From positions 181,686-245,685 of the forward strand of contig NZ_JABBNC010000010.1 in assembly GCF_012933445.1 (NCBI RefSeq): DNA of 64,000 bases. Direction: 5' to 3'. The notes under the pieces were generated by a model. The model ran no database searches, had not been told where the DNA came from, and was given only the letters and a program-made list of their open reading frames with translations. A program made the position numbers and the translations under genes. Shown in pieces: positions 50,070 to 58,023 of this stretch; position 1 is the first letter of the stretch; the number at the start of each line of letters is the position of its first letter. The DNA is from Actinoplanes sp. TBRC 11911 (GTDB taxonomy: Bacteria > Actinomycetota > Actinomycetes > Mycobacteriales > Micromonosporaceae).

Positions 50070-51170
50070 TCAGTATCCGGCGGGATGACGATAGGGCCGC
50101 GTCCGCGGCAGCTCGTCGACGGCGAGCTTGGCCCGCACCGCGTCGACGCTGCCGGCCAGGGCCGTGATGAGGGTGTCGGCGGTACCGAAGAAGCCGGAGA
50201 TCTCTTCGTACAGCTTGCACGCCTGCCAGACATAGAACAACGCCACGCTGTAGCCGAGCACCGGCCCGACCCCGGTCTCGATCGTGGCGGTGCCGACCGC
50301 CCCCGCCGCGTTGACGACTATCAGTATGTCGATGAGCCGGCTCATCAGCCCGCTGACCACCTCGTACAGGTCCTTCGTCGCGCCCGCGGCACGCAGGTAG
50401 AGCTCGTGGTACCGGATGCACGCGCCGCCCAGGCCCGTCGCGGCCGCACCCAGCGCGAGCTGGTATTCCTGCTCCCCCTCGGCCGCGTTGCCGCGCCACA
50501 CGACGGCCACGTCCGCGGCCCCGGCGGTCAGGTTGCGGCCGATCGCCTCGCACGCCGCGCCGATCGTCGCCCAGGCGACCGCGCAGCGTACGTACGCGTT
50601 CCAGTCCCCGCTGAACTGCTTCGCCCACCCCCCGAACGGGTCGTGGCCGAACACCCAGACGCTCACCTGCCGCAGCCACGCCGACGGGCTGATCAGGTCG
50701 GCGAGCGGGTTGATCGACCACATCGCGACGTCGGTGGCGTACCCGGGAGGGTGCAGCTCCGCGAGCGGCTCGGCGACGTCGGCGAACGCGGCCCGGGAAG
50801 GCGCCGGCCACAGATCACGACGGCCGGTCGCGATGATCCCGTACAGCAAGCCTGGATCTTCGGCGCCGGCATATCCGGCGTCCAGCCGGGCGGCCACCAC
50901 CTGATCCGTGCGCGCGTAGTCCCGCCGGGCGGCGTCCACCTGCGCCGCGGCCTCTTGCGCCAGATCCGCCAGGCGTTGCACGGCCTTGATCATGCTCGCG
51001 TACGCGATGGCGTGCGGCCCCAGCATGATCATGAGGTAGCCCTCGGCCGTCATCGTGAGGTCACCGTGTTTCCGGGCGTAGCCGGCGACCTGCTCGGCGT
51101 CCTGTCCGGCGCGTATCACCTGGTGGTGGAGGCCGGTCAGGCCCCGCGCGTCCACAAAGAATTCCGTCAT
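50070..51170 (-). CDS. WXG100/EspC-like large protein
   Basis: The 366-residue protein starts with a small helical EspC-like domain ('RKHGDLTMTAEGYLMIML') and has a second helical domain around 'VVWRGNAAEGEQEYQLALG', where a W-x-G hairpin motif is followed by a long helix, as in WXG100-related proteins. A hydrophobic segment lies near 285-310. Such proteins are often type VII secretion substrates or toxin carriers. No ESX genes or toxin domain are present, so the assignment is tentative. GGGGAG lies close before the ATG. Confidence 0.5.
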   Translation of the reverse strand: MTEFFVDARGLTGLHHQVIRAGQDAEQVAGYARKHGDLTMTAEGYLMIMLGPHAIAYASMIKAVQRLADLAQEAAAQVDAARRDYARTDQVVAARLDAGYAGAEDPGLLYGIIATGRRDLWPAPSRAAFADVAEPLAELHPPGYATDVAMWSINPLADLISPSAWLRQVSVWVFGHDPFGGWAKQFSGDWNAYVRCAVAWATIGAACEAIGRNLTAGAADVAVVWRGNAAEGEQEYQLALGAAATGLGGACIRYHELYLRAAGATKDLYEVVSGLMSRLIDILIVVNAAGAVGTATIETGVGPVLGYSVALFYVWQACKLYEEISGFFGTADTLITALAGSVDAVRAKLAVDELPRTRPYRHPAGY

Positions 51171-51407
51171 CGGCTCCCCCGAGCACCGGCGTGTTGAGGG
51201 CCGGAAGTATAGGACGGCGCGGCCACCCGATCGGGCGATTGGCGGCCGGGGGCGGCTGTTGATGTCCGTTGCGCCATACGATGCCCGCAGGCGAGGAAGG
51301 AGCCGAGCAACGCATGGCAGTCAAGGTGAGGTCGTGTCCGCTGACGGGGTGACGAGTCCGTCCCCGCACGACCATCTCGGTGTCGCCTCCGAAGCGCGAG
51401 GGCCGCG

Positions 51408-52337
51408 ATGAGTCGGGCGACGCTCATCCATGAAGCCTTCGTCTACGACGACGACGAAGATTTCGTCGCGGCGCTGGTGCCCTTCCTCACCGACGGGCTG
51501 CGCGACGGAGAGGCCGTGGTCGCGGCCGTGGCCAAACACAACACCAACCTGCTCCGGCGCGGCCTGGGCGACGACGCGGACCGCGTGACCTTCATCGACC
51601 GCGACACCTGGTACGTCCGCCCCGCAACCACCATCGCCGGATGGACCGACCTGCTCACCTCCGTGCGCGCGCGGGGCCACGAGTCGATCCGCATCATCGG
51701 CGAGGTGGCCTTCGGCTCCCGCACCAGGCACGACAGCTGGGTCCGGTACGAGTCCGCGGTCAACGACATCTTCGCCACGGCACCCGCCTGGATCATCTGC
51801 CCGTACGACACCCGGCGCCTGCCCGGACGCATCATCGCGGACGCGCGGCGCACCCACCCCGTCGTGACGGCCGACCGGCGCGGACCGTCCGAGTCGTACC
51901 AGCAACCCGCCGACCTGCTGCGCACGCTGGCCGAGCCGCTCCCGCCGATCTCGCGGGCGCCCCTGGTCACGATGAGCCTGGACGTTCCGATGGGGGCACG
52001 CCGCGCCCGCTACGTGGTGCAGGCCGTCGCGGAGGGCCTGGGCTGGCCGCGGCCCGCGATCGACGACCTGCTGCTGGCGGTCACCGAGATCGCCGTCAAC
52101 AGCGTCATCCACGGCCGCGCCGAGCGTCACCTGAGCGTCTGGATCGAACCGACCGCGATCACCTGCGAGGTGACCGACCACGGCGACGGCCTCGCCGATC
52201 CGCTCGTCGGATACCGGCCGCCGGCCCAGTCGGTCGAGCACGGCGTCGGCCTCTGGCTGGCCCACCAGCTCAGCGACTGGATGGCCACCGACCGCCGCGA
52301 CGGCACCACCCGGGTGCGGTTCCGCTTCACCCCCTGA
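51408..52337 (+). CDS. MEDS-domain anti-sigma-factor-like ATPase
   Basis: The 309-residue protein begins with a MEDS sensor domain ('HEAFVYDDDEDFVAALVPFL', 'RRGLGDDADRVTFID') and ends in an HATPase_c domain of the RsbW type ('LLAVTEIAVNSVIHGRAERH', 'VTDHGDGLADPL', 'HGVGLWLAHQLSDWM'). Such proteins in actinomycetes bind ATP and regulate sigma factors or act as kinases in stress signalling. No sigma or anti-anti-sigma gene is next to it. The ATG at 51408 has no strong ribosome site. Confidence 0.86.
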   Translation: MSRATLIHEAFVYDDDEDFVAALVPFLTDGLRDGEAVVAAVAKHNTNLLRRGLGDDADRVTFIDRDTWYVRPATTIAGWTDLLTSVRARGHESIRIIGEVAFGSRTRHDSWVRYESAVNDIFATAPAWIICPYDTRRLPGRIIADARRTHPVVTADRRGPSESYQQPADLLRTLAEPLPPISRAPLVTMSLDVPMGARRARYVVQAVAEGLGWPRPAIDDLLLAVTEIAVNSVIHGRAERHLSVWIEPTAITCEVTDHGDGLADPLVGYRPPAQSVEHGVGLWLAHQLSDWMATDRRDGTTRVRFRFTP

Positions 52338-52351
52338 CTGCCGGCCCGCCG

Positions 52352-52882
52352 TCATCCCTCGCCGCGCGTCGCTTCCGGCTCGGCGCCGTCCTCGCCGGGC
52401 GTTGCTTCCGGCTCGGCGGGCGCGGCGTCGAGACGCTCGAACGGGCCGAGACCGTCGTGCGGCCGCGGCGGGGCGCCGAGGTGGCGTACGCGAAGCTCGT
52501 CCATGATTTCCGCGAGGAACGCCGGCCCCGCGTCGCGCATCAACCGCTGCCGGCCGCGGAGCTCGGCACTGCCGGGGCGCCAGTCGAGGCCCCAGTTCCC
52601 CAGGGCGTAGATGATCGGCAACGTCTGGATGCCGGCCTCGGTCAGGCTGTAGCGGGCGCGCTGACCCCGCGCCGCCGTCCCGCGGGTGAGGATCCCGGCC
52701 TCGACCAGCCGCACCAGACGGTCGGCGAGGATGTTCGACGCGATGCCCTCGGCCGACCCGGTGAGCAGCGCCCGGAAGTAGCGGCGGTCGCCGAAGATGA
52801 CGTCGCGCAGCACGAGCAGCGACCACCGGTCCCCGAGAACCTCGACGGCGGCGTTGATCGGCGACCCGGACCGTGGTTCCAC
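52352..52882 (-). CDS. HxlR family winged-helix regulator
   Basis: The 176-residue protein has the HxlR core ('INAAVEVLGDRWSLLVLRDV', 'ASNILADRLVRLVEAGILTR', 'YSLTEAGIQTLPII') and an acidic repetitive tail. HxlR proteins sense redox or quinone-type compounds and often repress a divergent gene. The GTG at 52882 follows GGAGG. A perfect 11-bp inverted repeat between it and the divergent reductase is the likely operator. Confidence 0.9.
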   Translation of the reverse strand: MEPRSGSPINAAVEVLGDRWSLLVLRDVIFGDRRYFRALLTGSAEGIASNILADRLVRLVEAGILTRGTAARGQRARYSLTEAGIQTLPIIYALGNWGLDWRPGSAELRGRQRLMRDAGPAFLAEIMDELRVRHLGAPPRPHDGLGPFERLDAAPAEPEATPGEDGAEPEATRGEG

Positions 52883-52891
52883 GCTTCCTCC

Positions 52892-52919
52892 TTGACAGCC
52901 GGTACGCCCTCAATATAGT
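52892..52919 (+). promoter_or_regulatory. Promoter TTGACA-16-TATAGT for the DHFR-like gene
   Basis: TTGACA (52892-52897) and TATAGT (52914-52919) with a 16-bp spacer form a strong consensus-type promoter directed to the right. Its -10 box overlaps the left half of the HxlR operator. Confidence 0.6.
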
Positions 52920-52941
52920 GGTTGCAGAACGCAACCACTAT
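52915..52941. promoter_or_regulatory. HxlR operator, perfect 11-bp inverted repeat
   Basis: ATAGTGGTTGC (52915-52925) and GCAACCACTAT (52931-52941) flank AGAAC. The site covers the -10 box and the presumed transcription start of the divergent gene, so binding would repress it. Confidence 0.65.
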
Positions 52942-52956
52942 CCGGATGGAGCGAGG

Positions 52957-53541
52957 ATGGGCCGCTTCGTTTATTCGATGAACGTGTCAGTCGACCTGCG
53001 CATCGAACAGGTCCCCGGCGACAACGGCGCCGGCGAGTGGCTGCGCATCAACGAGGACATGCACCGCGCGGCCAACGAGCGGACGCGGGATCTCGCGCTC
53101 ATGATCCAGGGCCGGGTCTACTACGAGACCATGGAGGAATACTGGCCGCGGGCGCGCGGCGACGCGTCGCTGCCCCACTACATGCGCGAGTATGCCGAGA
53201 TCTGGACCGCCAAGCCCAAGGTGCTCGTCTCCCGCACCCGCCGCAGCGCCGACCACCACACCCGGATCATCGGCGGCGGCGACGCGATCGAGCAACTCGC
53301 CGCCCTGCGCGCCACGACCGACGGCATCATCAGCGTGAACGGCGCCGCACTCGCGACACAGCTTCTCCGGGCCGACCTGCTCGACGAGCTGATGCTCTGG
53401 ACCCATCCGTCGATCCTCGGCTTCGGCCGCCCGCTGTTCGACGACTACGACATGCCGATCGACCTCGACCTGCTCGAACAGCGATCGTTCGACGAGGGCG
53501 TCACGTTGCACCGCTACGCCATCCGGAACACGAAGGAGTAG
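52957..53541 (+). CDS. Dihydrofolate reductase family protein (RibD C-terminal type)
   Basis: The 194-residue protein matches the RibD-C/DHFR-like group: 'MGRFVYSMNVSVDLRI' start, 'LMIQGRVYYETMEEYWPRA' NADPH region, 'VNGAALATQLLRADLLDELM' and 'GFGRPLFDD' near the end. These enzymes reduce small molecules with NADPH but rarely folate. GGAGCGAGG precedes the ATG at 52957; the longer upstream frame is non-coding. It is controlled by the HxlR operator and followed 6 bp later by an MBL hydrolase. Confidence 0.9.
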   Translation: MGRFVYSMNVSVDLRIEQVPGDNGAGEWLRINEDMHRAANERTRDLALMIQGRVYYETMEEYWPRARGDASLPHYMREYAEIWTAKPKVLVSRTRRSADHHTRIIGGGDAIEQLAALRATTDGIISVNGAALATQLLRADLLDELMLWTHPSILGFGRPLFDDYDMPIDLDLLEQRSFDEGVTLHRYAIRNTKE

Positions 53542-53547
53542 AGCCTC

Positions 53548-54336
53548 ATGCTGACGCAGGTCGCCGACGGTGTGCTGATCCACGAGAGCGAGTTCTGCCA
53601 GAGCAACGCCGTCGTCGTGCGAGGTGCCGCCGGCGTACTGCTGATCGACGCCGGTGTGCACGAGGACGAGATGCTCTGCCTGGCGAACGACCTGTCGGAT
53701 CAGGGGCAGACCGTGGTCGCGGGCTTCTCGACCCACCCGCACTGGGACCACCTGCTCTGGCACGCCGCGCTCGGCGCCGCACCCCGCTACGGCACCGCGC
53801 GCGCCGCCGCGACCGTCCGGGCCCGCCTGTCGGACGGGATCGACGCGCGCAAGTTCGGCATCCCCGAACAGGTGAACCTGGACCTGCTCGGCCTCATCAC
53901 CGGCCTGCCCGACGACGCCGCGCGCCTTCCGTGGGACGGCCCGGAGATCCGGGTCATCGAGCATCAGGCGCACGCCCCGGGCCACGCGGCCCTGCTGATC
54001 CAGGACCGCGGCGTCCTCGTCGCCGGCGACATGCTCTCCGACGTCCTGATCCCGATGCTCAACCTGAACGGCACCCCGGACCCGATCGACGACTACCTCA
54101 CCGGGCTGCGCCTGCTCGAAAGCGCGGCAGCCGGCGCCGACGTCCTCGTCCCGGGCCACGGGTCGGTCGGCCGAGCCGACGAGGCGCGCGCCCGGATCGA
54201 CCGGGACCGCGCCTACGTACACGCCTTGCGCGACAGCGAGGACCCCAGTGACCCACGGGTCGGCCCGTCAGCCAGACCCGGCTGGGAGTGGGTGGCCGAC
54301 GTACACACAGGACAGTTGCAACGCCTCGCCGGGTAA
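53548..54336 (+). CDS. MBL-fold metallo-hydrolase
   Basis: The 262-residue protein has the zinc motif 'FSTHPHWDHLLWH' (H-x-H-x-D-H) near residues 60-72, 'HAPGHAALLIQDRGVLVAGD' and 'LVPGHGSVG', which supply further ligands. It should hydrolyse an ester, lactone or thioester. It starts 6 bp after the DHFR-like stop and almost certainly shares the HxlR-controlled operon. Confidence 0.9.
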   Translation: MLTQVADGVLIHESEFCQSNAVVVRGAAGVLLIDAGVHEDEMLCLANDLSDQGQTVVAGFSTHPHWDHLLWHAALGAAPRYGTARAAATVRARLSDGIDARKFGIPEQVNLDLLGLITGLPDDAARLPWDGPEIRVIEHQAHAPGHAALLIQDRGVLVAGDMLSDVLIPMLNLNGTPDPIDDYLTGLRLLESAAAGADVLVPGHGSVGRADEARARIDRDRAYVHALRDSEDPSDPRVGPSARPGWEWVADVHTGQLQRLAG

Positions 54337-54474
54337 GGCGACACGACCCGGAAAGCGCCGCCGGACCGGCTGAGGGTCACCGCCAGCATCTCACCGACCA
54401 GCCCGGCGGCCGCGACGCCGACGGCAAGCCACCGCGGGTCGACGCGCAGCGTGCCTGGCGAGACGCGCGCCGCG

Positions 54475-54550
54475 CCCATCCCACCATGCGGCGATCCCGG
54501 TCACATCCTGGATTTCGCCGAGACCTTGGGGACTTACGCCCACATGGCCG
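54475..54550 (-). repeat. Outer stem-loop repeat, half copy D
   Basis: Read on the minus strand this matches the right half of copies A and B: loop, right stem arm (AAGTCCCCAAGGTC) and the tail to 'GCATGGTGGGATGG'. The left stem arm is missing. It has no insertion at either of the two positions used in A and B, so it shows the empty site. Confidence 0.78.
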
Positions 54551-54661
54551 TTGGATCGCGACACGGCCAGATGGCATGGCAGCAAGTCGACCGGCGCTGA
54601 CAACTCTGACGTGAAAGGTCTCTGATCATCGGGCTCGTGCACCGATACTGTCTACCGGGCG

Positions 54662-54853
54662 TCAATCGTTGTCGGCTGCCGGGAACAGCATGTCCATGAC
54701 GAAGCGGGCCACGGCGTCGTAGCTAATCCAGGTGGGATAAACGCCGTCGCCCCAGCCGCTGCCGCGCACTTCAAGCCGTGCGGGCTCGCGCCGCGCCGGT
54801 GGCGCTGGAGTCGGTGACGGTACGGTGCACCGGCGTACGGGGGAAATAAGGTC
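54662..54853 (-). pseudogene. DUF4241-like C-terminal fragment
   Basis: A minus-strand frame ending at TGA 54662-54664 reads 'ARLEVRGSGWGDGVYPTWIS' and 'YDAVARFVMDMLFPAADND'. The GWGDGxYPTW pattern is the hallmark of the end of DUF4241 proteins. The frame is closed 60 codons upstream with no start codon and no N-terminal domain, so this is a remnant. It abuts the XRE gene. Confidence 0.55.
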
Positions 54854-55120
54854 TTAAGATGCCTGGCGAACAGGGGTGTCGGTGAGCCAGACGTCGGCCA
54901 GGTCACTCAGCGGGACGTCCAGGGCCTGGCTCAGGCAGACGACCGAGCCGAACGCCGGCGCGGGCAGGCGGCCGGCCTCGATCTTGCGGAGCGTCTCGGG
55001 TGAGATGCCGGCTGCCAACGCCACCTCGACGAGGCTGCGGCCGGCCCGCGCGGCCCGCAAGGCGACCCCGAGGCGCTGGCCCGCGGCGATCTGTTCGGCG
55101 GTGAGCGGTTGGCGAACCAT
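54854..55120 (-). CDS. Small XRE-type HTH regulator
   Basis: The 88-residue protein is a compact helix-turn-helix: 'LRAARAGRSLVEVALAAGIS' and 'PETLRKIEAGRLPAPAFGSV'. There is no ligand domain. It is divergent from map, with a GGTATT/AATACC inverted repeat in between that it may bind. The pair of an XRE regulator with a methionine aminopeptidase is unusual enough to note. Confidence 0.85.
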   Translation of the reverse strand: MVRQPLTAEQIAAGQRLGVALRAARAGRSLVEVALAAGISPETLRKIEAGRLPAPAFGSVVCLSQALDVPLSDLADVWLTDTPVRQAS

Positions 55121-55174
55121 GGCAGCAGGATATCCCTTCGGAGCATGCTCGACGTGGCGTGGTATAAAAATGCC

Positions 55175-55188
55175 GGTATTAAAATACC
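55175..55188. promoter_or_regulatory. Inverted repeat GGTATT-AA-AATACC between XRE and map genes
   Basis: The perfect 6-bp inverted repeat with a 2-bp centre lies between the divergent genes. A further GGTAT lies 14 bp to the left (55161). The AT-rich site stands out in this GC-rich DNA and is a candidate operator for the XRE protein and promoter region for both genes. Confidence 0.5.
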
Positions 55189-55224
55189 AGGCAGAAAGAC
55201 GCAGGCAACAGAGGGAGAAGCGTC

Positions 55225-56043
55225 GTGATCGAGCTCAAGTCCGCCCAGGAGATCGGCCGGATGGCGGTGACCGGGCAGTTCGTCGGCGAGCTGCTCGCCG
55301 AGCTGGGCGGTGCCGCCGCGGTCGGGGTCAACCTGATGGACCTCGAACACCTCGCCCGCCGGCGGATCAAAGAGCGCGGCGCCGAGTCCTGCTACTGGGA
55401 CTACTCCCCCTCGTTCGGGCGTGGGCCGTTCCGCAACGTGCTGTGCCTCTCGGTCAACGACGCGGTGCTGCACGGGCTGCCGCACGACTACGTTCTCGGC
55501 GATGGTGACCTGCTCAGCATCGACATGGCGGCCACCGTCGACGGCTGGGCCGCGGACTCGGCGCTCTCGGTCATCGTCGGCACCCCCGACCCGGAGGACG
55601 TCAAGCTGATCGAGGCCACGCAGGTCGCTCTCGAGGCCGGAATCAGGGCAGCGCAGGCCGGTGGCCGGCTCGGTGACGTCTCGGCGGCGATCGGCGAGGT
55701 TGCGCACTCGTACGGGTACGGGGTGAACAACGAGTTCGGGGGGCACGGCATCGGGCGCACCATGCACGAGGCCCCGCACGTCCCGAACGACGGCCGCCCG
55801 CATCGCGGCATGCGGCTCGACCCGGGTTTGACCATCGCGATCGAGCCGTGGCTGTGCCGCACCACCGACAAGATCCGGTACGACCCGGACGGCTGGACGA
55901 TCCGGTCGGCCGACGGCTCGCGCACCGCCCACTCGGAGCACACCGTCGCCATCACCGAACAGGGCCCGCAGGTGCTGACCCGCCGCCCGGCGCACGGCGC
56001 GGCGACGGCCGAATCTGGGCGGAAGCCCGCGACCGCTTCCTGA
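55225..56043 (+). CDS. map: Type I methionine aminopeptidase
   Basis: The 272-residue enzyme has the MetAP-I metal site: two Asp in 'LLSIDMAATVDGWAADSAL', His in 'GGHGIGRTMHEAP', Glu in 'TIAIEPWL' and Glu in 'SEHTVAITEQGP'. It removes the initiator methionine from new proteins. It is longer than housekeeping MetAP by a variable C-terminal tail. The GTG start at 55225 follows GGGAGAAG. Its isolated place beside a dedicated XRE regulator suggests a second, regulated isoform rather than the essential gene. Confidence 0.92.
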   Translation: MIELKSAQEIGRMAVTGQFVGELLAELGGAAAVGVNLMDLEHLARRRIKERGAESCYWDYSPSFGRGPFRNVLCLSVNDAVLHGLPHDYVLGDGDLLSIDMAATVDGWAADSALSVIVGTPDPEDVKLIEATQVALEAGIRAAQAGGRLGDVSAAIGEVAHSYGYGVNNEFGGHGIGRTMHEAPHVPNDGRPHRGMRLDPGLTIAIEPWLCRTTDKIRYDPDGWTIRSADGSRTAHSEHTVAITEQGPQVLTRRPAHGAATAESGRKPATAS

Positions 56044-56050
56044 TACGGGC

Positions 56051-57949
56051 CTACTTTCGCTCTTTGATCGCGTGGGACGCGACGATGCTCGCGCGTTTGC
56101 GGGCCACTCGGATCTCTTGTTGCAGGGTGGCAACGTCGTACTCGCCGTAGTGGCGACGCCCGTTGATGAAGAAGGTGGGGGTGCCGGCGACGCCGCTGAG
56201 GTCGGCGGAGTCCACGTCGTGCGCGACGCGGGCGGCGACGGTCGCGCCCAGCATGTCATCGTGGAATTTGTCGGTGTCCAGGCCGATCATCGCGGCGTAC
56301 CGTACGAGATCCGTCACGCGCAGATGTGCCTGATGCCGCAGCAGAAGGTCGTGCATCTGCCAGAATTTCCCCTGTACGGCTGCCGCCTCGGCGGCCTGGG
56401 CGGCCATCTGTGCCTGCGGGTGCACGTCGGTCAGTGGCAGATGCCGCCAGACCACCCGGAGATCGGCGTCGGCCTGCAGCTCCCCCACGGCGGGTGCGGC
56501 TCTCCCGCAGAACTTGCACTGGAAGTCCCCGTACTCCACGATCGTCACCGAGGCGTCGGCGGGCCCGCGGGTGTGGTCACGGTCGTCGTCGACCGCCGGG
56601 ATCAGGTCGGTGAGCTGGACCGCGTCGCCGAGGAGAGCCACCGCGCTGTGCGCCGGCGCCAACGTCAGTGCCACCCGGAACACCACCCAGGTGATCAACG
56701 CCGACGCGACGATCGCGGCCAGCACTCCCAGCTTCGCCTCGTCGAGCGCTGTCCCGCGGAAGGCGTGGTTCGCGATCAGGAACGACACCGTGAACCCCAT
56801 GCCCGCGATGGTCCCGCTGCCCAGTACGGACGCCCATCCGACCGCGGCCCGGATCCGCCCATGGCTCAGCTTCTCGATCAGCGTCGAGACGCCCGCCACG
56901 GCGATCGGTTTGCCCACGACGTACGCCACGAACACGCCGATGGTGATCGGCGAGGTCACCGCACGTCGGAGGAAGTCCACGTTGATGGCGATACCGGCGT
57001 TGGCCAGACCGAACAGCGGGACGATCAAATAGCTTGTCCATCCGGTGTAGATACGTTGCAGCCGGTCGTTGGGCGAGAGTGACCGCACCAGGCTCATCCT
57101 CGCGAATCGTGCCAGCTCGGGAGTCGGTTGCTCGCGGAACGACCGGAACACGTCGGTCGCCCGCTCGAGTGCCCCGCGCATCGGCGTGTAGGCAGCCGTG
57201 GTCAGCCCGAGCGCGAGCCCGGACACCACCGGGTCGACGCCACTTCGCAGTATCGCGAACCAGATCGCGACACCGACCGCCACGAACGCGTAACCGTTGT
57301 TCACCCCGGCCCGCCTCATCACGAACGTCAACGCGAACAGCAAGAGCGCGACGACCAGCGGCATCACCCTTGCGTTTCCCGTGTACGCCACGGCGGTCAC
57401 GATCAACCCCACCACGTCGTCGACCACCGACACCGTGACCAGGAACAGTCGCGTCTGATCCGGCACCCGCCGCCCCACGAGCGCGAGCAGGCCCAGAGCC
57501 AGAGCGGTGTCGGTCGACATCGCCACGCCCCATCCGGTCAGCCCCGGCCCGCCGTGGTTGATTGCCAGGAAGATGCCGACCGGAACGACCATTCCCGCGA
57601 CCCCGGCAGCGGCCGGCAGAGCGAACCGGCGCCGGTCCCGCAGGTCACCAAGATCGAACTCGCGCCGCGCCTCCAGCCCCACCACCAAGAAGAACAGCGT
57701 CATCAATCCGCTGTTAACCCATTGCTGAAGGGTGAGTCCGATTCGAACGTCACCCAGCAGGATCGACAGGTCGGTGTGCCAGAAACGCTCATACGATTCG
57801 CCGCCGAAGTTCGTCCAGGTGAGAGCGACGACGATGGCGGCGACAAGCACGGCAGCGCTCCCTGCCTGGGTAACGAGAAAACCACGCACAGGCGTGGTTA
57901 CCCGGGATTCCCGGACAATCGGTAATGGAGTTCTGACGCTGACCGGCAT
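56051..57949 (-). CDS. nhaA: NhaA Na+/H+ antiporter fused to a DsbA-like thioredoxin domain
   Basis: Residues 15-430 are an NhaA antiporter with about 12 helices and the ion-binding Asp pair in 'VSVVDDVVGLIVTA' (D177-D178). Residues 460-620 are a DsbA-type thioredoxin domain with 'CKFC' (478-481) and 'GVAGTPTFFINGRRHYGEYD' (cis-Pro loop). The antiporter exchanges sodium for protons; the thioredoxin part may sense or form disulfides. Fusions of this kind are known in some actinobacteria. The ATG at 57949 starts the protein; no ribosome site is clear. Confidence 0.9.
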   Translation of the reverse strand: MPVSVRTPLPIVRESRVTTPVRGFLVTQAGSAAVLVAAIVVALTWTNFGGESYERFWHTDLSILLGDVRIGLTLQQWVNSGLMTLFFLVVGLEARREFDLGDLRDRRRFALPAAAGVAGMVVPVGIFLAINHGGPGLTGWGVAMSTDTALALGLLALVGRRVPDQTRLFLVTVSVVDDVVGLIVTAVAYTGNARVMPLVVALLLFALTFVMRRAGVNNGYAFVAVGVAIWFAILRSGVDPVVSGLALGLTTAAYTPMRGALERATDVFRSFREQPTPELARFARMSLVRSLSPNDRLQRIYTGWTSYLIVPLFGLANAGIAINVDFLRRAVTSPITIGVFVAYVVGKPIAVAGVSTLIEKLSHGRIRAAVGWASVLGSGTIAGMGFTVSFLIANHAFRGTALDEAKLGVLAAIVASALITWVVFRVALTLAPAHSAVALLGDAVQLTDLIPAVDDDRDHTRGPADASVTIVEYGDFQCKFCGRAAPAVGELQADADLRVVWRHLPLTDVHPQAQMAAQAAEAAAVQGKFWQMHDLLLRHQAHLRVTDLVRYAAMIGLDTDKFHDDMLGATVAARVAHDVDSADLSGVAGTPTFFINGRRHYGEYDVATLQQEIRVARKRASIVASHAIKERK

Positions 57950-58023
57950 GTCGAATTATTTGTTCAGAAGTTTCGGCACGCGCAACGACATCTTCTGCAT
58001 TCAGGTGTCATTTCCTGCCAGAT

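Noticed and set aside
51321..52934. A 537-codon minus-strand open frame
   Set aside because: It is a shadow of the MEDS gene and of HxlR in another frame.
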